The notes beneath the pieces are model-generated. The model made no database searches. It saw only the letters and a list, made by a program, of their open reading frames with translations, and was not told the origin of the DNA. A stretch of 64,000 nucleotides of DNA, from positions 62,001 to 126,000 of the forward strand of contig CAKSUM010000004.1 in assembly GCA_934501535.1 (NCBI GenBank). The letters run 5' to 3'. The DNA comes from an uncultured Clostridia bacterium. GTDB lineage: Bacteria > Bacillota > Clostridia > UBA1381. This document shows positions 50,845 through 59,995 of the stretch, piece by piece. The translations under genes were made by a program, and so were the position numbers. Position 1 is the stretch's first letter. The number at the start of each line of letters is the position of its first letter.

Positions 50845-51279
50845 GTGAGTATTTTATGGCTGACCGCGGTTATAATTTTCGGCGCGGCGGAAGCGGTGAC
50901 GGTGCAGCTTGTATCGATATGGCTTGCGGGCGGTGCCGTATGTGCGCTGATTTCTTCACTGTGCGGCGCAAATGAGGTGACGCAGGCGATTATTTTTGTC
51001 GCGGCGTCAGCGCTATTGCTGATTTTCACGCGGCCGGCGGTGAAACGTCTTACAAAAGACAAAAAAATTGCCACGAATACCGACAGTCTTATCGGCAAAA
51101 CTGCGGTAATCACGCGCGCTGTTGACCCGATAAACGGCGGCGAGGCAAAGGCTGACGGAAAATTCTGGACGGTATGTTCGGCGCATGGGGTAAAAATAGA
51201 CGAGGGCACCGTTGTGAAAATAGAAAGAATAGAGGGTGTCAGGCTGATTGTTGCCGAGCTGCAAACAGCAGAGAAATAA
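50845..51279 (+). CDS. NfeD-family membrane protein
   Basis: 144 residues: two or three N-terminal transmembrane segments (about 3-65), then an OB-fold domain (about 85-140; LIGKTAVITRAVDPINGGEAKADGKFW when read through). Short NfeD proteins work with SPFH proteins in membrane organisation; the next gene encodes one. The start is GTG at 50845 (AAAGGA upstream); another GTG lies at 50836. Confidence 0.88.
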   Translation: MSILWLTAVIIFGAAEAVTVQLVSIWLAGGAVCALISSLCGANEVTQAIIFVAASALLLIFTRPAVKRLTKDKKIATNTDSLIGKTAVITRAVDPINGGEAKADGKFWTVCSAHGVKIDEGTVVKIERIEGVRLIVAELQTAEK

Positions 51280-51325
51280 TCGGAAAAATATGTTATTGCC
51301 GCGATTGCGGCGAAAGGAGATTAGT

Positions 51326-52207
51326 ATGGGATACGTATTGGTACTGTTGGTAATCATAATCATAGGAATTATCGCGAATATTAAAATTGTTCCGCAGGCG
51401 CACGCATATATCATCGAGCGTTTCGGCGGATACAGCGAAACATGGGGAGTAGGTCTGCACGTAAAAATTCCGTTCATCGAAAAAATCTCAAAAAAGGTGA
51501 GCTTAAAAGAGCATGTTGTGGATTTTCCGCCGCAGCCGGTTATCACAAAAGATAACGTTACCATGCAGATTGACACGGTAGTGTACTATCAGATTACCGA
51601 CCCGAAAATGTTTGCATACGGCGTTGAACGCCCCATGATGGCGATTGAAAACCTCACGGCAACCACGCTGCGTAATATCATCGGCGAAATGGAGCTGGAC
51701 GAAACGCTGACCTCGCGCGATATCGTAAACACGAAGATGCGTGCAATCCTGGACGAGGCGACCGACCCGTGGGGAATTAAAATCAACCGCGTGGAGCTGA
51801 AAAATATTATTCCGCCGAGGGAAATACAGGACGCGATGGAGAAGCAGATGAAAGCGGAGCGTGAGCGCCGTGAGTCGATTTTAAGAGCCGAGGGTGAGAA
51901 AAAGGCGGCGGTTCTTATGGCGGAGGGTGAAAAAGAGTCCGCGATTTTAAGGGCCGAGGCGAAAAAACAGGCGGCAATAAAAGAGGCGGAAGGTCAGGCA
52001 GAGGCGATAGTGCGCGTTCAGACGGCGGTTGCCGAGGGTATCAGAAGAATTAACGAGGCAAATCCGGGCGACGCGTATATTGCGATGAAGTCGCTGGAAA
52101 GCTTTGAAAAGGCTGCGGACGGCAAGGCGACAAAGATAATAATTCCGTCGCAGATACAGGGCGTTGCAGGTCTTGCAACGGCGGTTAAGGAGCTTATAAA
52201 GGAATAA
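51326..52207 (+). CDS. SPFH/stomatin-like (QmcA-type) membrane protein
   Basis: 293 residues: N-terminal transmembrane helix (1-22), prohibitin-homology (SPFH) domain (about 25-190; VPQAHAYIIERFGGYSETWG at its start), then a coiled coil of REGEKKAAVLMAEGEKESAI-type repeats (about 190-250). Such proteins form membrane scaffolds and pair with NfeD. The ATG follows AAAGGAG. Confidence 0.94.
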   Translation: MGYVLVLLVIIIIGIIANIKIVPQAHAYIIERFGGYSETWGVGLHVKIPFIEKISKKVSLKEHVVDFPPQPVITKDNVTMQIDTVVYYQITDPKMFAYGVERPMMAIENLTATTLRNIIGEMELDETLTSRDIVNTKMRAILDEATDPWGIKINRVELKNIIPPREIQDAMEKQMKAERERRESILRAEGEKKAAVLMAEGEKESAILRAEAKKQAAIKEAEGQAEAIVRVQTAVAEGIRRINEANPGDAYIAMKSLESFEKAADGKATKIIIPSQIQGVAGLATAVKELIKE

Positions 52208-52221
52208 AAGGAGAAAAAAAC

Positions 52222-53046
52222 ATGAGTGAAGAATGCAGTCATAACTGTTCGGAGTGCGGCGCAAGCTGCAGCGAGAGAACTCCGGAGAGTTTTATAGAAA
52301 AACCAAATGAACTTTCGAGCATAAAAAAAGTAATCGGCGTAGTCAGCGGTAAAGGAGGCGTGGGCAAATCGCTTGTAACCTCGATGCTGGCGGTGCTGAT
52401 GCAGCGCAGGGGCTATAATGCCGCCGTTCTTGACGCGGACATCACAGGCCCGTCAATACCGAAAGCTTTCGGCTTAAAGGAGAAAGCAACCGGAAATGAT
52501 GACGGTCTGTTCCCGGTAAACAGCAAAACCGGCGTGCAGATAATGTCGGTAAACCTGCTGCTCGAAAACGAAAATGACCCGGTTGTATGGCGCGGCCCGG
52601 TGATTGCCGGAACGGTAAAGCAATTCTGGACGGAGGTCATCTGGAAAGACGTTGACTATATGTTCGTAGATATGCCGCCCGGAACGGGTGACGTACCGCT
52701 GACAGTGTTCCAGTCGCTGCCGCTTGACGGAATAATCGTGGTAACATCGCCGCAGGAGCTTGTCGGCATGATTGTGGAAAAAGCGGTAAAAATGGCGGAA
52801 ATGCTCAATGTTCCCGTGCTGGGATTTGTCGAGAACATGTCATATTTTGAGTGTCCCTCGTGCCATGATAAGCATTATATCTACGGCAAGAGTCATATCG
52901 ATGAGCTGGCGAAACAGTATAATGTTGATACGGTTGCAAAACTCCCGATAAACCCGAAGCTTGCGTCAGCGTGTGACAGCGGCATGATTGAGCTGTTTGA
53001 CGGAAACTGGCTTGACGCTGCGGCGGACAAGATAGAAAAGCTGTAA
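52222..53046 (+). CDS. Mrp/NBP35-family iron-sulfur carrier ATPase
   Basis: 274 residues. Four N-terminal cysteines (C5, C9, C12, C16) resemble NBP35 cluster ligands. The deviant Walker A GKGGVGKS follows, and the C-terminal part has CPSC, the bridging cluster site. ApbC/Mrp proteins carry Fe-S clusters to apo-proteins. It begins 14 bases after the SPFH gene, with AAAGGAG. An operon with membrane-scaffold genes is unusual; the link may be positional only. Confidence 0.93.
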   Translation: MSEECSHNCSECGASCSERTPESFIEKPNELSSIKKVIGVVSGKGGVGKSLVTSMLAVLMQRRGYNAAVLDADITGPSIPKAFGLKEKATGNDDGLFPVNSKTGVQIMSVNLLLENENDPVVWRGPVIAGTVKQFWTEVIWKDVDYMFVDMPPGTGDVPLTVFQSLPLDGIIVVTSPQELVGMIVEKAVKMAEMLNVPVLGFVENMSYFECPSCHDKHYIYGKSHIDELAKQYNVDTVAKLPINPKLASACDSGMIELFDGNWLDAAADKIEKL

Positions 53047-53052
53047 TGAAAT

Positions 53053-53092
53053 ATGCCCGGCGGTGCGAAAATTGTGCCGTTCGGGCATTTTT
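53053..53092 (+). terminator. Terminator of the NfeD-SPFH-Mrp operon
   Basis: ATGCCCG-CGG/CCG-CGGGCAT stem followed by TTTTTG. Confidence 0.8.
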
Positions 53093-53157
53093 GCGTGATA
53101 GAGCGCGCCGCTTTGATGTCATGAGCGTTTACTGCCGCAATTTATCGGACGGATATA

Positions 53158-53186
53158 TTGACAACGTACGCAAACAGTGATATAAT
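53158..53186 (+). promoter_or_regulatory. Consensus promoter of the PspC gene
   Basis: TTGACA (53158-53163) and TATAAT (53181-53186), 17 bases apart; both match consensus. Confidence 0.85.
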
Positions 53187-53240
53187 TTTAGTAATTGTTA
53201 TTTTAAGGAACGGGTTGAACTTGAAGGAGGAACGGCGGAT

Positions 53241-53429
53241 ATGAAAAAGCTGTATAAATCACGGACGGACAGGAAAATAGCCGGTGTATGCGGCGGAATT
53301 GCGGAATATCTGGACGTTGACTCCACGATAATACGTCTTGTGTGGGTAATTCTGATCGGGTGTTTCGGCACGGGGCTGCTTGCATACATACTTGCGGCGC
53401 TGATAATGCCGGAGGACACGCGGTATTAA
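53241..53429 (+). CDS. PspC-domain protein
   Basis: 62 residues, PspC domain only: KKLYKSRTDRKIAGVCGGIAEYL with a transmembrane helix (about 33-55) and the ALIMPED ending. PspC proteins respond to membrane stress. AAGGAGGAA precedes the ATG. A single-gene unit. Confidence 0.94.
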   Translation: MKKLYKSRTDRKIAGVCGGIAEYLDVDSTIIRLVWVILIGCFGTGLLAYILAALIMPEDTRY

Positions 53430-53527
53430 CGTGAAAAAATATGTGCCGTGAATAACGGACGTGTACCAGGGTGCCTCGCGTGATTTTTGCGCGAATTGCC
53501 GCGGAATATGTCTGTTATTTTTGTGAT

Positions 53528-53575
53528 AAAAAAGGGCTGCAGCAAAGTGTTTTCACTCTGCCGCAGCCCTTTTAC
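53528..53575. terminator. Terminator after the PspC gene
   Basis: AAAAGGGCTGC/GCAGCCCTTTT arms with inner AGTG/CACT pairing. About 100 bases follow the PspC stop; the symmetric A/T runs suit both strands, including the small minus-strand gene. Confidence 0.85.
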
Positions 53576-53629
53576 GTCTGTGTTGGTGTACATTTCCGAC
53601 TGTTTTGCTTTATTATACTAAATATCATA

Positions 53630-53809
53630 TCAGCTTTCAACTACTTCAAAAAATTTTATAGGATATAAATAACCTTGTATTTCTTGAGTTTCATCATATC
53701 CTACTTCATCGATTACCCTGTAAAAACCTTCTTCTTCACCTAAACACTCGTAAATTTTGTTGTTTATGAGCATAAGCGGTTCAGATTCACCAATATATTT
53801 AACTTTCAT
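53630..53809 (-). CDS. 59-residue conserved-looking acidic protein
   Basis: Reads MKVKYIGESEPLMLINNKIY, then ECLGEEEGFYRVIDEVGYDE and TQEIQGYLYPIKFFEVVES. It looks like a small all-beta (SH3-like) domain, as in short orphan proteins common in Clostridia. The start has AGGAAAAG upstream. It is markedly more AT-rich than the neighbouring genes, hinting at acquisition. It lies between the PspC terminator and the PrsA-like gene. Function unknown. Confidence 0.72.
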   Translation of the reverse strand: MKVKYIGESEPLMLINNKIYECLGEEEGFYRVIDEVGYDETQEIQGYLYPIKFFEVVES

Positions 53810-53866
53810 TTTAACTTTTCCTGCTTCCTCGCACTCAAACCAATTCAGTTTCTGCGCCGTTTGACG

Positions 53867-54844
53867 CTATTTAATATCCTTGAGTATATCCTCGTTTCGA
53901 GTGACGGTATAGCCGTACTCTTTTTCCCATTCGGCAAGACGTTCATCGGTAAGCGCGCGTATAATTTCATTTTCAAGCTTGTCGCGCACATCTGCCAGTT
54001 CAAGCGGCAGCCGCTTTATAATGTGGTATCCGAAGTCTGATTTGCAGAAAGTCACATCGCCCGGTGCGATCGCGTCAACCGCCTGTTCAAATTCGGAAAC
54101 CATCTCGCCCGACCCGAAAACATATCCGTTCGGATTGGCGGACAGCCCCGGATCCTGGGAAAATTCGTTCATAAGCGCGTCAAAATCCTCACCGTTTTTC
54201 ACGCGTGCGTAAACCGCGTCCGCCTGCTCCTTCGCCTTTTGCTGCTCCTCCTCGGAAAGCGGCTGACGTGTGGCGGAATCCACGGTCAGAAACAGGATAT
54301 GCTTTGCCTTTCTGTACTCGGAGTTCACCTCCGGGGACTCAAACCGCGTTTTCAGCATCTCATCGGTTATCGGCGTATCTTCTTTTATCACATCGCCGAT
54401 TTTGCTGTAATACACGGTTGATTCGCACATCATGTCGGTAAAGCTGTCGGTAATGCCGTTTTCTTTTAAGAATGTTTTGTATCCGCTTTTGCCGCCGTTA
54501 TTTGCGATTACCTGTTCTTTCATTTTCTTAACCGACGCCTTGTCCTCGTCGGTCAGTTCAATCCCGGCGAGCTTCGCAAGGTCGCGGTATTCCACATTTT
54601 TCACGGCAATGTCGAGCGCGCGCTGCTTTGCTGCGTCGATTGCCTTTTTGCCCTCGATTTCCTTGGTTTCCCAGTCCTCGTCGGTCTGTATATCCGTGCC
54701 CTTCATCTGACTTTTGATTGATGATAAATAAAAATTAAATTCACCCTCGGTTATTTTGGTTTTCCCCGCCGTGGCGACAATTTTTCCGCCCGTACATGAG
54801 GTAAGCATCAGAACCGAAAGTGCCAATGCCAAAAATTTTTTCAT
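53867..54844 (-). CDS. PrsA-like peptidyl-prolyl isomerase lipoprotein
   Basis: 325 residues. Lipoprotein signal with the lipobox LTSC (C17), SurA-like N-terminal helical region, and a parvulin domain (about 180-280; KAKHILFLTVDSATRQPLSE, FGYHIIKRLP). It helps exported proteins fold outside the membrane. The ATG at 54844 follows GAGGTG. It is directly downstream of mfd, an order common in Clostridia (pth-mfd-isomerase). Confidence 0.92.
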   Translation of the reverse strand: MKKFLALALSVLMLTSCTGGKIVATAGKTKITEGEFNFYLSSIKSQMKGTDIQTDEDWETKEIEGKKAIDAAKQRALDIAVKNVEYRDLAKLAGIELTDEDKASVKKMKEQVIANNGGKSGYKTFLKENGITDSFTDMMCESTVYYSKIGDVIKEDTPITDEMLKTRFESPEVNSEYRKAKHILFLTVDSATRQPLSEEEQQKAKEQADAVYARVKNGEDFDALMNEFSQDPGLSANPNGYVFGSGEMVSEFEQAVDAIAPGDVTFCKSDFGYHIIKRLPLELADVRDKLENEIIRALTDERLAEWEKEYGYTVTRNEDILKDIK

Positions 54845-54874
54845 ACCGTACACCTCGCTCAGATATATTATACA

Positions 54875-57800
54875 TTATTTATCGCCGGTATGCAATTCAT
54901 TTAGCTGCTGTAATAAAAATTTAATATTGGGCAGCAGCTTTTTTGCGTCGGCTATCCGATACCTGAACGTGGGTTTTGCCTGCGCCGCAATGACGATGTC
55001 CCTCGGATAATTCTCTACTATAAACTGCACGTATTCCGGGCGAAACAGGTTTTCGGAAAATTCAAGGTTTACGGCGCCGTTTTTCTGTACTACGCCGGTA
55101 ATACCGATGTTGTGCGCAAGCGCCTTTATCTGCGCGATGTCCAGAAGATTTGCAACCGAACCGGGAATGTCGCCGAACCGGTCGATAAGTTCATCGGTGA
55201 TTTCCGACGCGTCATCCTCGTTTTCGATTGACGCAATGCACTTGTATATGTCGATGCGGACGCTGTTGCTGCGGATATAGCGTTCGGGGATAAAAGCGTC
55301 GGCGGTTAAATCGACCGAAGTGGTGAAATCCTCTTCTGCGGTATCCTGTCCGCGAAGCTCGCGTATGCTGTCGGCAAGGATTTTGCAGTACATATCGTAG
55401 CCGACCGAGTCGATGTGCCCATGCTGCTGTGCGCCGAGAATATCGCCTGCGCCGCGGATTTCCAAATCTCGCATGGCTATTTTAAAGCCCGAGCCGAACT
55501 CCGTAAACTCGCGTATTGCCGAAAGGCGCTTTTCCGCGGTTTCGGATAGAATACCGTCGCGGCGGTAGGTCAGGTATGCGTACGCGCTGCGTGATGAGCG
55601 CCCGACTCTGCCGCGCAGCTGATACAGCTGTGCCAGCCCCATTTTATCGGCGTTTTCGATAATTATGGTGTTCGCGTTCGGAATGTCAAGCCCGGTTTCG
55701 ATTATGGTTGTGCAGACAAGTATGTCGGTTCTGCCGTTGACCATGTCGAACATAATGTCCTCAAGTTCGTCTTCTTTCATTTTTCCGTGACCTACGGCAA
55801 CGTTTGCCTCGGGAAGCATAGCTTTAATCTGTTCCGCCACGCGGTAAATCCCGGAAACGCGGTTGTAAAGATAAAAAACCTGTCCTCCGCGCGACAGCTC
55901 CTTTCTCATGGCGTCCGCCAGAATGTTCGGGTCATGCTCCAGAACGTAGGTCGAAACGGGGTAACGGTTTTCGGGCGGCGTTTCCAGGAGGCTCATATCG
56001 CGCACCGATACCATTGCCATGTGCAGCGTCCGCGGAATGGGGGTTGCGCTCATGGAAAGTACGTCCACGTTTTTTTTCAGCTCTTTTAAGCGCTCCTTGT
56101 GCGCCACGCCGAAACGCTGCTCCTCGTCGATAATCAAAAGCCCCAAATCCTTGAAAATAACGTCCTTGCTTAAAAGCCGGTGGGTGCCGATAATGACGTC
56201 AATTTCACCGGTTTTCAGCTTTTTTATAATCTGCGCCTGCTGTGCCGCGGTGCGGAAACGCGACAGCATTTCCACCCTGACGGGGAAATTTTTCATGCGG
56301 TTTAAAAAGGTTTCGTGGTGCTGCATTGCGAGGATGGTTGTGGGGCAGAGATATGCCACCTGCTTTGAATCCATCACCGCTTTGAAGGCGGCACGCAGCG
56401 CAACCTCGGTTTTGCCGTAGCCGACGTCACCGCATAAAAGGCGGTCCATGGGGCGCGGACTTTCCATATCGTGCTTGACCTCCTCGATGGAGCGCAGCTG
56501 GTCCTCGGTTTCCTGATAGGGAAATGCGTCCTCAAAGTCGCGCTGCCACGGCGTGTCGGGGGAATATTGGTATCCCTTGGTGTGTTCGCGCTCGGCGTAA
56601 AGCGTCGCAAGCTGCTTTGCCATGTCGCGCGTTGAGGCTCGCACACGCTGCTTTGCCTTGTTCCATTCGGTGCCGCCGAGCTTGTTGAGCCGCAGCTCCT
56701 TGTCGGAACTGCCCGAGTATTTGTAAAGCATGTCAAGCTGGTCGACAGAAACATACAGACTGTCGGTGCCGCGGTACGCTATGTGCAGGTAATCCTTGGT
56801 AACGCCGTCCGAGGTTATTTTCTTTATGCCCAGATATTTTCCTATTCCGTGCGCACGGTGTACAACATAATCGCCGGGGCTGATGTCGGTGTATGATTTC
56901 AGGCGGTTTGCGTTTTCCAGCCTGCGCCGCGATTTTTTCTTCGCCGCGTCAAAAATTTCATGGTCGGAAATAAGCACAAATTTCAGCTCGGGATATTCAA
57001 AGCCCTTGCCCGTTTCGCCGCGCATTATTATAATTTCGCCCTTTTCAAAGTCGCCGGGGGTGTGCATATAACGGCAGGCAATGCCTTTGTCATTCAGCGT
57101 GCCGGCAAGATTTTCGCCGCGCGAGCGGTTGGAGGCGAGCACGATTACCGTTGCGCCCTCCTTTTGCCGCTCGGCTAAGTCGCTGTATAGGTAGTCGATT
57201 TTCCCGTGCAGCGATACCGTTGTCTTGGTCGAAAAATTAAAGATTGATTTGTAGTTATAGGTAATCGACGAATGTGTGAGCGAATTGAGCGATACGAGCG
57301 GAAGCTTTTGCAGGCGTGCGGCGATGTCGGCGTAGCTTGCCCACATGTTTGCAAAATCGTGTGCGATAAGGTTCTTTGACGATAAATCTTCGATTATTTC
57401 GCCCTGCTCCCATTCAAAACTTTTTGCCCTTTCCGCGATGCGCTTGGGTTCAATCAGAAATATAAGCGAGTTTTCGTCATAGTAGTCGAGAAGCGTCGGG
57501 ATTTCGTCGAAAATAATCCCGATATATTTGCATATTGAAGTCGGAATAATTCCATTTTTAAGATTGTCTATGTCATTTTCTATGTTTTCGATAAGTGCGC
57601 TTTGGTCGCTTTTCTTGCGCCTGAGCCTTTTGACCGTGTCGGAAAGTTTTTCGCACAGCACGTCGGTATCAAGCCCGGAAAGCTCGCTGCACGGGATAAT
57701 CTGCGCCGATGTAAGCGTGCCGACGGAACGCTGAGTCATGGCGTCAAACTCGCGGACAGAGTCAACCTGAATGTCAAAAAATTCAATACGCACGGGGTTT

Positions 57801-58339
57801 TCCACCCCGGGCGAAAAAATATCCAAAATGCCGCCGCGCATGGCAAACTGACCGCGCCCGGAAACCTCGTCCTCGCGGCTGTAGCCCATAGCGACAAGTT
57901 TTTCGCACAGCTCGTCGGGGTCATATTCGCCGTCCTGAACCAGATTGAGCGTGTTTTCTTTCATGATTTGCGGCGGCAGCGTGAACTGGAGCAGTCCCTC
58001 AAGCGAAGCTACCGTAATTCCGTTTTTCGCCGACAGAGCGCACAGCCGCTTGTGTTCGCTGTGACGGTCGCGCGCGTCAATGTCAAAAAAGAGGTATTCT
58101 TTTGACGGGAATACCTCTGCCGAATCGGTAAACAGCTGCATGTCGGACGCAAGCTGCGCCGCCTCCATGTCGCTGTAGGTGATGACAAGCGTTTTTTTGT
58201 CCTGTGCCGTTTCGCAGATAAAATGAGCCGTTGCCGAATCGACAATTCCGGCGACCGAAACAGGTGTTTCGCGGTTTTTAAGAGCAGCACAAAAGCCGGA
58301 ATATTCCGAATATCCCGACAATAAGCTTTTAAGATTCAT
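54875..58339 (-). CDS. mfd: Transcription-repair coupling factor
   Basis: 1154 residues, full length. UvrB-like N-terminal domains, the RNA-polymerase-interaction domain (GDYVVHRAHGIGKYLGI), helicase motor with Walker A GDVGYGKTE and DEEQ box (IDEEQRFG), and the C-terminal TRCF domain. It removes stalled RNA polymerase at DNA lesions and recruits UvrA. It is 65 bases after pth. Confidence 0.98.
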   Translation of the reverse strand: MNLKSLLSGYSEYSGFCAALKNRETPVSVAGIVDSATAHFICETAQDKKTLVITYSDMEAAQLASDMQLFTDSAEVFPSKEYLFFDIDARDRHSEHKRLCALSAKNGITVASLEGLLQFTLPPQIMKENTLNLVQDGEYDPDELCEKLVAMGYSREDEVSGRGQFAMRGGILDIFSPGVENPVRIEFFDIQVDSVREFDAMTQRSVGTLTSAQIIPCSELSGLDTDVLCEKLSDTVKRLRRKKSDQSALIENIENDIDNLKNGIIPTSICKYIGIIFDEIPTLLDYYDENSLIFLIEPKRIAERAKSFEWEQGEIIEDLSSKNLIAHDFANMWASYADIAARLQKLPLVSLNSLTHSSITYNYKSIFNFSTKTTVSLHGKIDYLYSDLAERQKEGATVIVLASNRSRGENLAGTLNDKGIACRYMHTPGDFEKGEIIIMRGETGKGFEYPELKFVLISDHEIFDAAKKKSRRRLENANRLKSYTDISPGDYVVHRAHGIGKYLGIKKITSDGVTKDYLHIAYRGTDSLYVSVDQLDMLYKYSGSSDKELRLNKLGGTEWNKAKQRVRASTRDMAKQLATLYAEREHTKGYQYSPDTPWQRDFEDAFPYQETEDQLRSIEEVKHDMESPRPMDRLLCGDVGYGKTEVALRAAFKAVMDSKQVAYLCPTTILAMQHHETFLNRMKNFPVRVEMLSRFRTAAQQAQIIKKLKTGEIDVIIGTHRLLSKDVIFKDLGLLIIDEEQRFGVAHKERLKELKKNVDVLSMSATPIPRTLHMAMVSVRDMSLLETPPENRYPVSTYVLEHDPNILADAMRKELSRGGQVFYLYNRVSGIYRVAEQIKAMLPEANVAVGHGKMKEDELEDIMFDMVNGRTDILVCTTIIETGLDIPNANTIIIENADKMGLAQLYQLRGRVGRSSRSAYAYLTYRRDGILSETAEKRLSAIREFTEFGSGFKIAMRDLEIRGAGDILGAQQHGHIDSVGYDMYCKILADSIRELRGQDTAEEDFTTSVDLTADAFIPERYIRSNSVRIDIYKCIASIENEDDASEITDELIDRFGDIPGSVANLLDIAQIKALAHNIGITGVVQKNGAVNLEFSENLFRPEYVQFIVENYPRDIVIAAQAKPTFRYRIADAKKLLPNIKFLLQQLNELHTGDK

Positions 58340-58367
58340 ACCATATCTCCATTCTGCCGCATGATAG

Positions 58368-58400
58368 GGCGCCGCCGCAAAATTTTGGCGGCACGGCGCC
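58368..58400. other. Inverted repeat between pth and mfd
   Basis: GGCGCCGCCGC and GCGGC-CGGCGCC arms (one bulge) around an AAAATTTTG loop. No T run follows on the minus strand, so it may attenuate rather than stop transcription, or protect the mRNA end. Confidence 0.55.
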
Positions 58401-58404
58401 TTAA

Positions 58405-58968
58405 TCAGCCGTTATACTTGTTCATTGCGCTTTCCGTGCCGTTTTTTATAATTTCCTCGGCGGCTTTTTTTGCGCGGATAATGGATTCTTCAAGGACGGG
58501 GATTTCCTCCTTGGAAAATCTTGCAAGAACAAAATCCGCCAAATCGACTTTTTCGCGCACGGGGGAATCCACGCCTATGCGTATGCGCGGAAAATTGTCC
58601 GAGTTGAGGCGGTAAATTATTGACTTCAGACCGTTGTGACCGCCGGCGGAGCCTTTTGCGCGTATGCGGAGCCTGCCTGCGGCGAGGTTGATGTCATCAT
58701 TGATTATGATTATGTTTTCAACGGGGATTTTGTAAAATGCCGCGAAATCCTGTATGCTTTCGCCCGATAGGTTCATGAAGGTCTGGGGCTTGAGCAGGAT
58801 TACTTTTTCGCCGCCGATTACGGTGTCGGCATACAGTCCCTTGAATTTAAGTTTTTTTACCTTTACATTATATTGATCCGCCATGTAATCTATTACTTCA
58901 AAGCCGATGTTGTGACGGGTCATGTCATATTGTCTGCCGGGGTTTCCCAGCCCTGCGATTAAATACAT
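58405..58968 (-). CDS. pth: Peptidyl-tRNA hydrolase
   Basis: 187 residues. AGLGNPGRQYDMTRHNIGF carries N9/N10-type substrate residues and catalytic H19; LKPQTFMNLSGES and NDDINLAAGRLRIRAKGS follow. It recycles peptidyl-tRNAs released from ribosomes. The ATG follows GAGGAGA. First of the pth-mfd-isomerase genes. Confidence 0.98.
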   Translation of the reverse strand: MYLIAGLGNPGRQYDMTRHNIGFEVIDYMADQYNVKVKKLKFKGLYADTVIGGEKVILLKPQTFMNLSGESIQDFAAFYKIPVENIIIINDDINLAAGRLRIRAKGSAGGHNGLKSIIYRLNSDNFPRIRIGVDSPVREKVDLADFVLARFSKEEIPVLEESIIRAKKAAEEIIKNGTESAMNKYNG

Positions 58969-59286
58969 TTCTTTCTCCTCTGCGCCGCGGAACAGCTGCG
59001 GCGTAAGCTTATTTCTTTGCCGAAAATCGGCGCAGAATTAAAAACGGTGCGCCGAAAAAATCCGAACTGCGGCAAAATGCGCCATCGTGCCAAACGCGCC
59101 GAAACGCGGCGAGATACGCCCGAGTGCGCTGAAAAGCACCGAATTGCGGCAAAATGCGCCCGGACGTGCCGAGTGCGCCCAAACGCACCGAATATGCCCG
59201 AATATGCCCGAACGCGCCGAACGTGCCGAACGTGCCGAACGTGCCGCATTGCGCCCAAATGTGCCGAAACACAGCGTATGCGAAAA
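58969..59286. repeat. Simple-repeat spacer of 9-15-bp GC-rich units
   Basis: About 250 bp (59033-59286) are built from variations of TGCGCC, GTGCCGAA and AATGCGCC. CGAACGTGC is repeated three times in a row near 59217-59245, and GAATATGCCC twice near 59191-59210. Open frames across it encode Arg/Thr/Ala strings and are not called. It separates pth from the acetyltransferase gene. Confidence 0.75.
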
Positions 59287-59991
59287 TCAGTCGCGCTTGT
59301 CATGCCAGCCGGTCTTGTTCACCTGACGTGCGCGCGCGATTGCGAGAGATTTTTTCGGCACTTCGTCGGTTATGGTCGAGCCGGCGGCTGTGTATGCGCC
59401 GTTGCCGACTTCTACGGGAGCGACGAGATTTGTGTTGCAGCCGATAAAGCAGCCGTCGCCGATTTTGCAGCGGTGCTTGTTTTTGCCGTCATAATTTACA
59501 GTTACCGTGCCGCAGCCGAAGTTGACGTCTTTGCCGACGTCGCTGTCGCCGACATATGTCAGGTGCGCGATTTTGGTGCCCTCGCCTATGACGGCGTTTT
59601 TAACCTCAACAAAGTCGCCGACCTTAACATCGTCCGCAATGCGGCAGCCGGGGCGGATATACGAAAACGGTCCGGCAAGAACGTTTTTCCCGAGTACCGC
59701 GTCAACCGATACCACCGAAAGAAGCTCCGAGCCGTCGCCGACCTTGGTGTCAACGAGCTTGCAGCCCATGCCGACTACGCAGTTTTCGCCGATTTCGGTG
59801 CTGCCCTGAAGCATGACATTCTGCTCCACAACGGTACCTTTGCCGATTTTTACGTTCTCCTCCACGTAGCATGACGAGGGGTTGATGAACAGCACGCCGC
59901 CCTGTTCGAGCTTTTCGATTGTCTGCGCGCTTTTTGCGAGATTTTCCTTTGCGCGCGCATAATTCATTTCGGTAATTGTTCGTTTTGCCAT
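59287..59991 (-). CDS. GlmU-type acetyltransferase domain protein (lacks uridyltransferase half)
   Basis: 234 residues. It matches only the C-terminal left-handed beta-helix of GlmU, which acetylates glucosamine-1-phosphate: YIRPGCRIADDVKVGDFVEVK, HLTYVGDSDVG, GAGT-like GCGTVTVNYDGKNKH and the trimer end LAIARARQVNKTGW. The GT-A uridyltransferase half (normally the first ~230 residues) is missing; a short helical cap replaces it. The active-site His in IAHLTYVGD is present. The ATG at 59991 follows AAAGGA; the gene is 4 bases from ribF. Either GlmU function is split between two genes, or this is a specialised acyltransferase. Confidence 0.85.
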   Translation of the reverse strand: MAKRTITEMNYARAKENLAKSAQTIEKLEQGGVLFINPSSCYVEENVKIGKGTVVEQNVMLQGSTEIGENCVVGMGCKLVDTKVGDGSELLSVVSVDAVLGKNVLAGPFSYIRPGCRIADDVKVGDFVEVKNAVIGEGTKIAHLTYVGDSDVGKDVNFGCGTVTVNYDGKNKHRCKIGDGCFIGCNTNLVAPVEVGNGAYTAAGSTITDEVPKKSLAIARARQVNKTGWHDKRD

Positions 59992-59995
59992 AATA

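Noticed and set aside
58959..59447. Arg/Thr/Ala-rich frames on both strands across the simple-repeat spacer
   Set aside because: Composition follows the DNA repeats in every frame, as expected from low-complexity DNA.
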